From the NCBI RefSeq assembly GCF_000143415.4, contig NW_003314315.1, forward strand, positions 620,001-684,000: a DNA stretch of 64,000 nucleotides, read 5' to 3'. The stretch comes from Selaginella moellendorffii. Its lineage: Eukaryota > Streptophyta > Lycopodiopsida > Selaginellales > Selaginellaceae. Shown here piece after piece: positions 33,571 through 45,100 of this stretch. Both the position numbers and the translations under genes were made by a program. The notes beneath the pieces are model-generated. The model was not told where the DNA came from. It searched no databases and saw nothing but the letters and a program-made list of their open reading frames with translations. Numbering within the stretch: the first letter of the stretch is position 1; every line of letters starts with the position of its first letter.

Positions 33571-35463
33571 ATGGCGATGGTGGGATTGGAGTGGAGAAGT
33601 GGGATCTCTCAACGCAAGCACAGCGATCGAGAATGGGATCTTCGCGAGCAATGCGTGGAGCTCATGGGGAGCTGCCGATCGGCATCACAGGCATCAGAGA
33701 TTCACGGCCGAATCCAGCGCCTCTACGGCAGCCGCGACGTTTTCATGCAAAACAAGCTCATCGAGATGTATGGCAAATGCGGCAGCCTGGAGAACGCGCG
33801 CCAGATCTTCGACGCCATGCCCATGCACGATTCCTTCTCCTGGACGCTCATGCTCTGCGCGTACTCCCACAACGGCAAGCTCCACGACGCCCAGATCGTG
33901 TTCGACGCCACGCCCAGCGATCTCCACACGCTCGTCGCCTGGACTGCCATGATCGATGCGCTTGCCAAGAAGGGGCATCTGGCTCCCAGCAAGGAGCTCT
34001 TCGATCGCATGCCGCAGAGAAATCTCGTGTCCTGGAACTCGATGCTGGATGGATACACGCACAGCGGCCTCGCCACCCAAGCCAAGCAGCTGTTTGATCA
34101 AATGCCCGACAGGGATTTGCTCTCGTGGACTTCTCTCCTTGTTGCATATGCCCAAAGCGGGCATATGGACTCTGCAAAACGGACTTTTGATTCCATGCCC
34201 GGCCGGGATATCGTCGCTTGGAACACGATGCTGGTCTCGTTTTCACGCAACAATCAGCTCCAGAAAGCGGTATGGATCTTTGAGAAAATGCCGCAGTTTA
34301 ATGTTGTGTCTTGGAACGCAATGGTTGCAGCATATGCTCAAAACGGGCATTTGGATCAAGCAAAACAGGTCATGGAAAAGATGCCTCAGCCCAACCTTGT
34401 GTCATGCAACACACTTCTTGCAGCGTTTTCGTCCAGCGGAAGGGTGACGGAGGCGAAAGAAGTGTTTAACAGCGTTCCGGAGCGAGACCTGGCGTCTTGG
34501 TCCTCGATGCTTACGGCATATACGCACAATGGGCGCCTTGAGGAGGCAAAGTGTCTCTTTGACGAGATGCCGAGCCGGAGCTTGGTATCGTGGACGAGCA
34601 TGATGCTCGTCTACGGCCAGAATGGCCACCTGGACTACGCCAAATCAGTCTTTGACTCCATGCCCGAGCGCGATCTCGTCGCCTGGACGTCGATGCTTGC
34701 AGCGCTCGTTCACAATTCCCGATTCGATGACGCGCGGCTGCTCTTTGATTCCATGCCGCAGAAGGATCTCATCGCGTGGACGACGATGCTGCTGGGATAC
34801 ATCCAGGGTGGATTGATCTCCGAAGGAAAAGCGCTCTTTGACAGCATGCCAGAGAGAAATGCCACTGCTTGGAACTGTATGCTCGGAGTTTACGCTCAGA
34901 AGGGCCATCTCGCCAACGCCACCAAAATCTTCCAGGAAATTCCTCCTCAAGATCAAGGATTGATCTCCTGGAGTGCCATGCTCGCTGCTTACTGTCACCA
35001 CGGCCATTTCGAGCAGGGCTTTGAAGCATTCCAGGCGATGAAAATGGTGGTGGAATCCCCAGACGAGGTGTGCTTTACTTTGCTCCTCGTCGCGTGTAGC
35101 AGCCAGGGAGAGGTTTACACGGGAAGGTGTGTTTTCACGTCAATGAGCGTGGATTATGGAGTGGTGGCCGGGAAGCAGCACTATGCTTGCATGGTGGACT
35201 TGCTGGGACGTTCCGGGCATCTGAGAAGCGCCCGAGAGCTCATTGGCAGCATGCCGTTCGTGGAGGATGTTGTGGACTGGGTTTCCTTGCTGGGATGCTG
35301 CAAGAGATACAACGATTTGGAGCTGGGAAGTGTTGCCGCAAGGAGAATTCTCGAGCTCGACACTAAGTACGGTGCTACCTATGTGCTTGTAGCTAGCATC
35401 TTCGTGACAAACATGACTATGGGATTCAAAAGCAATGAAACTATCATGATAAACATGGTGTGA
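33571..35463 (+). CDS. Pentatricopeptide repeat protein
   Basis: Single exon, 630 residues. About 15 tandem PPR motifs of 31-35 residues run through the protein, with signatures such as NARQIFDAMP, WNSMLDGYTHSGL and AKSVFDSMPERDLVAWTSM. Most repeats are 31 residues with VAWTSM-type starts, the S-rich PLS pattern of organelle RNA-editing factors; such proteins bind RNA base by base in plastids or mitochondria. The C-terminal E-motif start is visible (LGCCKRYNDLELGSVAARRI) but breaks off after YVLVASIF. The end MTMGFKSNETIMINMV is unlike the family. Vestiges of the lost E+ region (AEITVHEFASAARF) follow at about 35467. So the gene is truncated and may have lost editing function. Confidence 0.85.
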   Translation: MAMVGLEWRSGISQRKHSDREWDLREQCVELMGSCRSASQASEIHGRIQRLYGSRDVFMQNKLIEMYGKCGSLENARQIFDAMPMHDSFSWTLMLCAYSHNGKLHDAQIVFDATPSDLHTLVAWTAMIDALAKKGHLAPSKELFDRMPQRNLVSWNSMLDGYTHSGLATQAKQLFDQMPDRDLLSWTSLLVAYAQSGHMDSAKRTFDSMPGRDIVAWNTMLVSFSRNNQLQKAVWIFEKMPQFNVVSWNAMVAAYAQNGHLDQAKQVMEKMPQPNLVSCNTLLAAFSSSGRVTEAKEVFNSVPERDLASWSSMLTAYTHNGRLEEAKCLFDEMPSRSLVSWTSMMLVYGQNGHLDYAKSVFDSMPERDLVAWTSMLAALVHNSRFDDARLLFDSMPQKDLIAWTTMLLGYIQGGLISEGKALFDSMPERNATAWNCMLGVYAQKGHLANATKIFQEIPPQDQGLISWSAMLAAYCHHGHFEQGFEAFQAMKMVVESPDEVCFTLLLVACSSQGEVYTGRCVFTSMSVDYGVVAGKQHYACMVDLLGRSGHLRSARELIGSMPFVEDVVDWVSLLGCCKRYNDLELGSVAARRILELDTKYGATYVLVASIFVTNMTMGFKSNETIMINMV

Positions 35464-36250
35464 TTGGCAGAAATCACTGTCCACGAGTTTGCATCCGCCG
35501 CACGCTTTTGAAATTGGCGTTTGCCACCACCATGTGTAGGAGAACTCGAGGATCCCATACACCGAATCAAAGCGATCCATAGCTGTATGGCAATCCAAAT
35601 GGGCTGCTTGTTGGAGAGCGAGTGCTTGAACTTGATGCTCCTGGTAGTCCGCTGACGTGAGGCTTGACTCCCATTGCCCAGTCGTACATCTCATATGTAT
35701 CTTCTACTTTGTACCTCTCAGTGTTTGGATCCACGGCAATTTTTCCGTTTGGGAACCTGGGAAGACTTGGAAGGAAAATCCAGATCTTTTATATAATTGC
35801 AGCGTGGGCATCTATAATGTACCCAAGAACAAGTCCACAAGAGTGCGAAGATCCCAACTCGGTTCTCTTCAGTCAGGCTGATAGGAATGCCTCGAGCGTC
35901 CGAGCGGAGTGACCAGCTGAACTTGTACCCATAGCCCGCCAACTTCTTTGGAGTGGGAGTTGAACTACATGCATAAACGTGTTGGACGGAGTCTTGGGTC
36001 AGAAAACACAGCCAACGCTCCCTGTTGTACCGCTTCTCTCCACAGACTGCGGAAAACATCGTGGGCGTGTTCCATTGTTTGCATACATCTCTTCCTCGAA
36101 TCAAAGTTTGGACAAGATCGTGCAAAGCACTTGTCTCCCGGGGAAGAGGCGGCTGCCATGAGTTCAAAAAGTATAGCACAGGCAATTTTCCGGAGGAAGA
36201 ATAGTGAATTCAACATTGTTGACTTTTATTTGATTTTATTTGATTGAAGG
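35464..36250. other. Intergenic; PPR 3' remnant and unassigned frames
   Basis: AEITVHEFASAARF (35467-35508, +) and GELEDPIHRIKA in another frame (about 35540) look like remains of the E+/DYW part of the PPR gene. On the minus strand 36185-35718 is open for 155 codons, including MAAASSPGDKCFARSCPN in a neighbouring frame, but no family is recognised and I do not call a gene. Confidence 0.35.
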
Positions 36251-36253
36251 ATT

Positions 36254-36962
36254 CTACTTGGGTTCCCGCCATACTTCAGTTTGATAGTCAGTCTCCATCT
36301 GACAATGGCCAGCAGTAACCACACAATTTGGCTGATTTGGGCAGTAGTTGTTCCAAGAAAACAGAACCCACTTTCCAGTGGAATCAACCATCAGTAGATT
36401 TCCATCCATTTGGCTTGGCCTTCTCAAAAGTGTCACTTGCCCACACCACCTTGTTCACGTCTCTACGCAAATCATAGAGAACGAAGTTGCAATCTTGTTG
36501 CATAATTGCCCCGTACCTTCCATTAGGAGATACGAGCGTGCCATGCCTGCCAATGTATGAGCCCAAGGCAAAGTCGGCTCCTCCGATCATGTTGGATTGA
36601 GAAGGCCAGCAGTTTTTCCAGCAGTGGTAATGTCGAGGAGAGTGCGGTTAAAGTCACGAGAATGATCAAACACTGGCTCGTCTGGAAGGTCTTCTGTCAA
36701 TTCAAGAGACGAAGAAGCCATGGTCTCTGACCTTCCATACCCAGATACATAGTCAATGGCAAACATCTTCCAGACGCAGAGAATTCGGCCATAGCCTTTG
36801 CTCTCAATCTCCCGGGAGAGACCCAAGAATGCATTCACTAGTGCCTGGGAACTTATGAACTGGGAAGAATCTGGTGTGACATAGCACATTCCATCCGTGC
36901 ACGCTAAACAGCCTAAAACTCACCTTGAAGTTGAAATTTGATGTAGCCATGAATGTTGATGA
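36254..36962 (-). pseudogene. Bulb-type lectin protein, truncated and frameshifted
   Basis: Closely matches the intact gene at 44072-45100 along its C-terminal two thirds. MCYVTPDSSQFISSQALVNA, RILCVWKMFAIDYVS, MIGGADFALGSYIG, MQQDCNFVLYDLRRDVNKVV and TDYQTEVWREPK appear in order but in more than one frame. About 20 codons of the lectin part are missing near 36420. The copy stops at 36962, so the signal peptide and first ~100 residues are absent. Confidence 0.8.
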
Positions 36963-38139
36963 GTAAGCACATTTCTATATTCCCTTTCCATATTCCAAGC
37001 ACTCACAAAGTTTATTTTAATTTTATTTTATTTTAAAATAATATGTATTGTTGTTTCCACATTATCATTTGTGAATAAAGTTTCAAATTCTTCATTCTCT
37101 TAAATTTTATTGTTGATATGTTCATTATAAAGAACATAAAAATAAATATATAAACTTAGATCTAACATATTACAATATACAAGAATAATATAATGACATT
37201 TTTTACTTTTTAAAGTATAACATAATATAATTATTAACATATAATATATACTTTAAAGTATTTCTTAAATGAATTTCTTAGAAAAACTTACAATTCACAT
37301 ATATAGCTTTGATTTACATTAATTTTAAGTTTGATATTTGTTGAGGATTTTTATGAGTGAGAATAATTTTCTTAAGTCTTCAAGAGGAGAGTTTTCTACA
37401 AAAATAATATGTTCTTAAGAATTGCATGTTTGGAATATATACATCTATAAAGATTTCTCTAAATAGCAAAATACAATACATCTTTATGAATATCTCCTTG
37501 TGTCATTTTGACATTGTAAGCATTGGTTTGTAGTCAAGCAAAGCCACAAAGGCTATAACAGGCAGCTTCTATTTAACTATTTATTAGAGCAAGAAAATAT
37601 CATGCTACACCTTACAGTTTCTCATTCCCTAGACATTTCTCAGATGCTGCTCGTAGAATTCCAGAAGTTGTAACTTGACTACCATAAAACATGAAAGAAG
37701 CAGTGAAAAAGTACCATTCATGTTTTAAAAGTTTTTTTCTGTTATTGAAAGATATCTAGAGGAGGTTAACACTTTAGAGCCTTACAAGCACCTCATAAAT
37801 TTCCCTTAAAGAGATGATGTGCAGTTCTATGGTTCTTTAAGAATACCTGCCAGTTTGCATCTGTCTTGAACATGTCTTCGTTAGGTCCATTGGAGCAAAG
37901 GGTAAACATAAATGCAGAGCTTTCATAAATAGCATTTCCTTCCAAATACAGAAGTGACAGGGATGAATTAGAATAATGGAGGCATGAGAATACATAGGAT
38001 ATCATCTTGTATGAGGTACAATTCAGTAGAATACTTTTTTCTTTTATAATTACAGAAGTTTGAAACTTTTACAGAATAGTCTGGATGTGGCCTAAAGAAG
38101 AAAGATTGTATGAAGGAAAGTTTGTATGAAATTGTAAAT
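36963..38139. other. AT-rich intergenic, no gene seen
   Basis: Very AT-rich from 37000 to 37700, then mixed. A minus frame of 70 codons at 37793-38005 has no recognisable features. Confidence 0.4.
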
Positions 38140-39180
38140 GTTTATCTTCACTTTCTCGAGCACATCAGGATTTTGCTTTAGAAAACCATCAGCCATCGAG
38201 TTGTGACCAGCGTTTATGTACATGTTGAGCATGTCTATGATTTCAGCACTTCCAGAGACTCTCCTTTGTCATCCAGCTCATCCATGAGCAACAAAAGAAT
38301 GCTTGTTTCCTGTGTCTTTCTAGAAGCTCTTCGCTGGTTGATCAGGTCCTGGATAAGCTTGATGACCTTTCACCTGGCCTGAGAATGGGAAAACATCACA
38401 AAACTATGTAAGACAATGCATATGGCTTTTACCTTCAAGGCTTTGTTGTAGGCAGTGTTGGGGAAGTTGATGGGGATGACAATGTAGTACAAGGAGAAAA
38501 TCTCATCCACATCGAGACTGGAGTCTTTCCTATATAAAATGTAGAGGACAGTTAGATACGTGAACTGTCATATCAGAAAAAACCAGTATCAACGAGAAAA
38601 TAAGACAGACAGGAAGTAAACATCACTTACCTTTCTCATCTCGGTAAGAAGAACAATCTTATGCTCCGTAGGCCACCTTGCAAGGCATGCTGTTGTAGGG
38701 GCACGTACTGCTTAAGAGCTTTGGGATTGTTCACAGTGACTCTGTAAGCTTCAAGTAGCTCTCTTCAGTTAATCTCGCAAACAGATTTCGTCCAATGAGC
38801 ACAACAGCGCTCTTTGGCCATCCTGTCTCAAAGCTGTCTTTTGAGAGCACGAATTTGCATGCCTGTGGCAACCAGGACGGTGGGCTGCTAGAACAGAAAT
38901 GCCTTGTAAAACCCACTCGATTATACCTGAAACCAAGAAGTGACCCATGAAAGAGTATGGTAATCCAGACTTGAAGGCTCTGAGAAAAGCAGCCATGTTG
39001 ATAAAGACGGGCATCCAAGCGGACCCGGTGAGAGTGGAGGCTGTCCCGGCTTTAGCACCGGCTCATAGTACCACTTGTGTAAAAATCTCGAGAATGTCGG
39101 CAAAGCAGTCACTGCCATGTTGCTTTCCACTGATAGAGGAGGAAGAACCCCATAATGGTACAGCGTTGGCACTCAACTAT
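38140..39180 (-). pseudogene. Cytochrome P450 fragment, CYP88 (ent-kaurenoic acid oxidase)-like
   Basis: Minus-strand pieces in order: PGPLGCPSL (about 39030), MAAFLRAFKSGLPYSFMGHF (about 38990), RYNRVGFTRHF then FVLSKDSFETGWPKSAVVLI and GRNLFARLTEES (38930-38760). Next come NNPKALKQYVP, LARWPTEHKIVLLTEMRK, IVIPINFPNTAYNKALK (about 38450), KLIQDLINQRRASRK (about 38350) and IIDMLNMYINAGHNS (about 38240), the I-helix. This matches the order of CYP85-clan enzymes; the gibberellin-pathway CYP88 enzymes fit best from memory. Frameshifts separate the pieces, and the heme-binding cysteine region is absent. Dead fragment. Confidence 0.65.
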
Positions 39181-39689
39181 GGCGTCTGATTAATTGAGCA
39201 GCCAGTCACGTTCATATTAGTGGCTCCAGTGACGATAACTCGAGAGCACCACTGTTGTATTGGCAGTGCACTCCTCGTTGGGAAATTTCGGATATTTTGA
39301 TCGGCTCCAAAACTGTAAACACAAAATTTCAGGATTGTATCCCCACTGCAAGAATATGGCAACCATAAATTCTCTGCCTTTCATTATTAGAGCTCAACAC
39401 TGAATCTCAGTAGTTTCCAATCAAAAGAACCAAAATAAATAAATCCCAGCCTTTCTGCCACAAAAGCTCATTCATTGCAAATAAGAACAACTACTTTTTC
39501 TAGAATTCGACATATTCTACTTTACCATAAATTACCTGGACATAGTGTCATGAGTTTAAGGTTGATTAAACCTGCAATCCTTACTATTATGTGCTGAGAT
39601 TACTTCATTTTCACATTTTTACATCTTCATTCTCCGATCCATCTTTTCTCCTACAGAAACATCAAACATCAGTAAGTGATCCACATCAA

Positions 39690-41275
39690 TGAGAAAGAAA
39701 AGTGCCACAAAGATATCAGAGTCAATAACAATAAAAAGAATAGTTGTATTGATTGTGAGCCATTAGCTTGAATGCCACAGCAGTTTGTAAAAATAATCAC
39801 AAGACTGGATGTGTAGTTTACAATGGCACAAAAGGGAAGAGACATCTCTTACCTCACTCATTTGATCGAGAAAAACATGACTTGTCATCTTTCTCTCTGA
39901 AACATACACAAAGTGAGCAAATGAAAGGAGTTGAGAATGTAAAGGCACACATACCTGGTGAGCTCGATGACACAGCAAAATTGTCCATGCCAACATCAAT
40001 CCTAGAGGCCCCACCTCGATCAGGCTGCTTGCATTATAGAATTGCTGCTGGATCATCGCTGCCATCTTCACTTGGACTGGGACTCAGCTCAAAAGTAATG
40101 ATGTTTGTCGAGATAAATGCTACTTTCTTCATGAATGACAAATATCATTGGTGTTATTCAGACTGAGAAGGACCGTCTCCATTATAAAGCCACACTAATA
40201 AAAAAGAGCATTAGTGAAAGCAATGGAAAACATGAGAGCAATACCAAGAGGAAGCAAGAACGAATGTTGGAGTTCTGTACTTGTGTTTGCAAGTGAATCC
40301 AAGCGTTCCCTTGCTGGCCTGGCATACTCACAAGAGGAGGACAACAAAAGGCCTCGTCCAGTAGTTTTATCATTGGCGCCGCCAAGGTTTCACTGCCACC
40401 AAGGCCAGCAAGCCCAATTTCCGTCCAGCTCTCGCCTAAAGAGATTGCAGGATTTTGCAACTTCTACCACATTCTGTTCATCATTTGGTTTTACTGTTAC
40501 TTTGAAAGATTGAATCAGCAACTCACCACAGCTGAGAACAGTTTGAACCAGCTACGTTCTGGCACATAAGAAAATTGGTATGCTATTCAGATGATTGAGC
40601 AACTGAAACTAAGCTTTTCACCAAGGCAAGAACAAATAAAAAATGAAATAAAATTACCAGTCCTTCCCCCTGGGTCAAGCAGATAAATTCTAATTGCTGA
40701 CCCACTGCATCGGCCAGTCCCGGGTGCTTCCTGGCCTGAGTGGCATGACACAAGATCAGATCACCCGAAAGAACACAAAACCTGAGGAGTTACCTGCTAA
40801 TTTCCAGAGCTTTCTCATGGAACCCAAGGAGAGCCTCTTCCCGCAATAGTCCACTTTCTTTTTTTATTGAAACGACCAAGGAAACAAACAGCCTGTCAAA
40901 CACACTTGAGGAGAGTTACTTACCTCCTAAACCTGATCAGCTGCTGATGGTGAAACGTATCACCTGGCTCTTTTCAATCTTGGCATATGCAACTCACTGT
41001 CCTTGGCAAATAAAAAGGTTCTGCAGGATGCTTGTCAGTGCTCTGGTATGGAGCGCTGAGCTTGTTGACCACATGCAAACCAGCCAGTTCTCGCCTCTCT
41101 AGGATGTTCCTTTTGACAGAAGAATAGTACGCAATGGCCAGCTCAATCCAGGGCATTGGAATTTGAAGACATCGCACAAGAACAAACAATGGAGGCTGAA
41201 GTAGAATCCAGAAAAGCTTACCTTCCATATACCAACTTATAGCATGGAAGGAGCCAAATTGTGACACACACACAC
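39690..41275 (-). pseudogene. Decayed multi-exon gene, family not recognised
   Basis: Minus-strand exon-like pieces lie between consensus splice sites: PWIELAIAYYSSVKRNILER plus RELAGLHVVNKLSAPYQSTD (about 41150-41040), LLREEALLGFHEKALEIS (about 40850-40800), ARKHPGLADAVGQQLEFICL (about 40740-40680), LLLSSSCEYARPARERL (about 40330) and GGASRIDVGMDNFAVSS (about 40010). They are too well-formed to be chance, but stops separate some of them. I could not name the family. It may be a live gene with introns I could not place. Confidence 0.35.

Positions 41276-41325
<50 letters not shown>
41268..41325. repeat. CA/GA microsatellite
   Basis: A short (CA)n run followed by about 23 GA dinucleotides ending at 41325. 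Likely polymorphic. Confidence 0.95.
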
Positions 41326-41329
<4 letters not shown>

Positions 41330-43060
41330 CAGCTCACAATCTGCCCTAAAAATTTCCTTGATTTGGAATGTCATTAAAATCACATTGAAGCGTTACCACC
41401 CCTTTGGCACTTGATCTATGCTGTCTATTTGAAGTTTTTGAATTTAAACCGTTAGATTATAAGCATATTCAGAAATAATATTCTAAAAATGGAATAAAAG
41501 ACACCGGATGCCATATGCCAATATATGATTTTTTTAATTTTTGACTTCTTTAACTTAAGCATTTTTATAAACCCAATGCCATACTTTTGTGTTATTGGTG
41601 GTAATTTGTAACTCTTTACTTCATGCCAACAATTATGCCACGATCTACCCACGTCTGCCTTAACTGGCACTTGTTGGTGATTGCACATAGGTGCATCTTT
41701 TTTTTACACATCTGCAGATATATTTTTTTTGTTTTCAATTACATATAAAAACATAATGCATACAATCATATTTAAATTGCTTAAAAAAAATCTAAATGCC
41801 ATGACATCTAGAATGCCATGCAAACATAATGCCATATCATCTTAGACAATATGATGTCACTGCAATATAGTAAAGTTTTTTTTGTCATTCTTGTCTTTTT
41901 CCACTTTGATTTGTGATCTCTTGACTGTGAATTTTCTCTTTGTGCTTGTTAAGCCTTAGTCTTGTGCAAGAGTACTCACATTTCTCATGCAATAGTGTTT
42001 GCACTTCCCACACAAGAGCACTCCCCCTTAGCAGCTTGGAGGTTTAGAGCATGGCACTATAGTCACGCCCTAATATAGGCTGAACAATGCTTCAAGCATT
42101 GCATATAGTGGGGTGAGAGTGAACAATTGGAATATGTGACAGTTGTGGTAAAGGCATTAAGCAATGGTGCAAAGCCTTTTTTGAAGTTGGCTTCATCATG
42201 CTTCAAGTGTTGAGCATATTGGTTTTGTTGTGAGTAAGTGGATCATATGGAAGCTGCTTTAAAGCATTAGCTTGGCATTGTATAATTTGTTACACTTGTA
42301 TATTAATTTGATAAAATAAAAAATAAATTTATAAATAAATAAATATATTTTTCAATATCTTTAATACAGTTGTTAAAAGTAAGACTATTTTGGTTTGCTT
42401 TAAATTGATAATAAAAAACTTAAAGTTCTAAAATAATTAGAAATATGGAATATTAACATCCTTAAGCTTCTAAACATAACTCTAAATTCTTAAGCGGGGC
42501 TTAGCATCACCTTAATAGAATATAAAAAGAATAGAACGATTGAGAGAAACCTTTGGTTTTTGCTACAAAGAGGAAAACAGAAAGCTGAGTGTGTTTCTCA
42601 GAAGCTGGAATGAAAATGACTAGAGGTGTTTGGTTATCGTTTTTATTGGCCACTACTTCACCTTTAGTTTTCTTACTGTGAGTTCCCTATAGAAAATCAT
42701 CAAAAAGAATTAAGAAAACTAAAGAAGGAACATCTCTATCTGTTAGAATATTGTGATGCACATCGTAATAGTCTTGCTCACATCTCTCATCTCTTCTAGA
42801 ATGAAAATGGATTACACTATGCATGGACTGAGAAATGTCCTGCAAGAAGAAAGCAAATTAGTGTCAAACCATCACCTTAAAATCCACGCTTCACTGAGTC
42901 TCTAGAAGGACTAGTTCCTAGCATCAAAACAAAAGTCCTCATTACACACAGACAAGATGACTTTGACGGCTTCATCATACTAAAAGAAAACGTTGGAGAC
43001 GACTTCACAGGAAGCAAATCACGCGGACAGCAAGAGTAAAATATGAAATAGAAAGGAAAA
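41330..43060. other. AT-rich intergenic, no gene seen
   Basis: The word AATGCCAT recurs several times between 41510 and 41840, in the pattern of small dispersed duplications. No coding exon recognised. Confidence 0.35.
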
Positions 43061-43145
43061 GAACACCGTGTATAACCTGATTGGGAAAAATTGTGCACGA
43101 TTCACGACGAGGTCATCAAAAGGACCCTGCCTCCCCTTCTCCGGC

Positions 43146-43154
43146 TATAAAATA
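43146..43154 (+). promoter_or_regulatory. TATA box of germin-like gene
   Basis: TATAAAATA lies 57 bases before ATG 43203, leaving room for a short 5' UTR. It rules out the more upstream in-frame start at 43068, which would precede the promoter. Confidence 0.7.
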
Positions 43155-43202
43155 CCTGCCCCTCTCTTCAGAGCTTCATCAGTTTCTTTCCAAGCTCGCA
43201 AT

Positions 43203-43868
43203 ATGGCTCATCTTCGTTTTGTTCTACCTTTCCTTCTAGCAATCAGCTCCATCCTGTTTGTGCATGCAGCCGATGAGGATATGCTGCAGGACTTTTGCGT
43301 TGCAGATAATGGCTCCAAGGTCAAGGTGAACGGCGTTGTCTGCAAGGCGGCCGACGATGTGAAACCCGAGGACTTCAAGTCGAGCCTCCTGGCAACTCCC
43401 GGGAACACCTACAACAAGCTCGGTTCCAACGTCACCCTGGCGAGTGTCAACAATTTCCCCGGTCTCAACACCTTTGGTGTTGCTTTTGCCCGCATCGACT
43501 ACGCTCCCGGCGGCACCAATCCCCCCCACGTCCATCCCCGAGGAACCGAGCTGCTCTTCCTCCTGCGCGGAACCCTCTACGTCGGATTCGTCACCACCTT
43601 GCCGGAAAACAAGCTCTTCGCCCAAAAGCTCAATCCAGGGGATCTTTTCGTCTTCCCCCGGGGACTCATCCACTTCCAGCTCAATGTGGGACAGGAGCCT
43701 GCGGTTGCGCTCGCTGGCTTCAACAGCCAGAACCCTGGGGCGTCTCAGGTGGCCAGGGCGGTGTTTGATTCTAATCCTTCCATCAACGACGACGTGATCG
43801 CCAAGGCGTTCCAGATTGATGACCGTGCTCTCATCCAGAAGCTGAGAGAGCTCATCGGCATGACTTGA
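43203..43868 (+). CDS. Germin-like protein
   Basis: 221 residues, no intron. An apoplastic cupin; relatives act as superoxide dismutases or oxalate oxidases, depending on subfamily. Residues 1-23 form a signal peptide (MAHLRFVLPFLLAISSILFV). The mature N terminus has the usual disulfide pair (FCVADNG ... VVCKAADD). Germin box 1 is PPHVHPRGTELLFLLRG and box 2 is GDLFVFPRGLIHFQLN, giving the full His-His-Glu-His manganese site. A short Pro/Gly-rich loop and C-terminal helices follow. Length and layout are typical. A TATA box sits 57 bases upstream of the chosen ATG. Confidence 0.95.
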   Translation: MAHLRFVLPFLLAISSILFVHAADEDMLQDFCVADNGSKVKVNGVVCKAADDVKPEDFKSSLLATPGNTYNKLGSNVTLASVNNFPGLNTFGVAFARIDYAPGGTNPPHVHPRGTELLFLLRGTLYVGFVTTLPENKLFAQKLNPGDLFVFPRGLIHFQLNVGQEPAVALAGFNSQNPGASQVARAVFDSNPSINDDVIAKAFQIDDRALIQKLRELIGMT

Positions 43869-44071
43869 AAGTTTCTTTGCAAAGCGATAGTGGAATCTTT
43901 CGTAAGCATAATATAAAAAACGCAATCTTTATTTCAGCACGGCACTTGTAAATTTTATTTGTTTGACCATCTCCGTCCTCTTTGACTTTCATTAACATAC
44001 AAGTTTAGTGTTGCCACCGCCACAATTTTCCTCACTAAAACACTTCTGAGCCAGAAGTTCTATCTATGAAT

Positions 44072-45100
44072 TTACTTGGGTTCCCGCCATAGCTCAGTCT
44101 GATAGTCAGACTCCCAAATGACAATGTAGCCACCATCTGTGACAGAGAGGCTGGCAGTAATCACACAATCTGGCTGATTTGGGCAATACCTATCAGAAGC
44201 AAACAGAACTCTCGTACCAGTAGAATCAACTAGTACTAGATTTCCATCCATTTGGAGATTGATGTAACAACCCTTGGCCTTCTCAAACGTGTCACTTGCC
44301 CACACTACCTTATTCACGTCCCGATAAAAATCATAGAGAACAAAGTTACAGTCTTGTTGCATGATCGCCTTGTATCTTCCACTGGGAGATACAAGCGTGG
44401 CATAGTTGCCAATGTATGATCCTATTGCAGCATCGGCTCCTCCAATCATGTTGGATCGAAAAGGCCAGCAGTTCTCCCAGTCGGGATCCGTGGTAATCTC
44501 AAAGAGAGTGCGGTTAAAATCACGGGAATGGTCAAACACTACCTGATCTTTTTCATGGTCTTGCTCTGTGAATCTGAGAGACAAAGAAGCCAAACTCTCT
44601 GGCCTTCCATACCAAGATACATAGTCAATGGCAAAAATCTTCCACACGCAGAGAATTCGGCCATAGCCTCTGCTCTCAATCTCTCGTGAAGCCGCGCTAT
44701 AGAAACCCAGGAACGCATTCACTAGGGCCTGGGAATCTATGACCTGTGAAGAATCTGGTGTGACATAGCACATTCCATCGTTCCCGCGTACGCTAAACAG
44801 CCACAGCCTTACACTCACCTTTAGATTTTCTGTAGCCATGAATGTGGACGTGAAACTTCTTCCATAGGTGTAATACCTCTCCCTTGAGATTGATCGGATA
44901 GTCTTTAGAATCGCCCTCGAGATCACGCGAGCATCTCCAGATTTTAACCTCCATGGGTGCTGTCTCGCTTGAAACACTGGATCTGCTTCAATAGGATTGT
45001 AGAAATCAATGTTGCCAAACAAGAAAACAATGAGGATGAGCCTAGCAATCATGTCCATGTTGGGAAACAAGAAAACAATGAGGAAGAGCCTAGCGATCAT
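44072..45100 (-). CDS. Secreted bulb-type (mannose-binding) lectin-domain protein
   Basis: 342 residues, single exon. It begins with a hydrophobic signal (MIARLFLIVFLF) that is tandemly duplicated (MDMIARLILIVFLF), so translation could also start at 45058. Residues ~30-210 form a domain I do not recognise, with CYVTPDSSQVIDSQALVNAF and GRILCVWKIFAIDYVSWYG. The last ~120 residues are a bulb-lectin fold with carbohydrate-site motifs QQDCNFVLYD and QMDGNLVLVD. The first has Cys for the usual Gly, and neither is the exact QxDxNxVxY, so sugar binding is uncertain. Two damaged paralogues lie at 36254-36962 and 62712-63623. It starts 118 bp past the LCAT-like stop on the same strand. Confidence 0.8.
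   Translation of the reverse strand: MIARLFLIVFLFPNMDMIARLILIVFLFGNIDFYNPIEADPVFQARQHPWRLKSGDARVISRAILKTIRSISRERYYTYGRSFTSTFMATENLKVSVRLWLFSVRGNDGMCYVTPDSSQVIDSQALVNAFLGFYSAASREIESRGYGRILCVWKIFAIDYVSWYGRPESLASLSLRFTEQDHEKDQVVFDHSRDFNRTLFEITTDPDWENCWPFRSNMIGGADAAIGSYIGNYATLVSPSGRYKAIMQQDCNFVLYDFYRDVNKVVWASDTFEKAKGCYINLQMDGNLVLVDSTGTRVLFASDRYCPNQPDCVITASLSVTDGGYIVIWESDYQTELWREPK

Noticed and set aside
33694-34447. Several 120-187 codon frames over the PPR gene
   Set aside because: Alternate-frame shadows of the long PPR reading frame at 33571-35463.
43068-43202. Upstream in-frame start of the germin-like gene
   Set aside because: A TATA box lies at 43146-43154, inside the would-be coding part, and the extension would bury the signal peptide.
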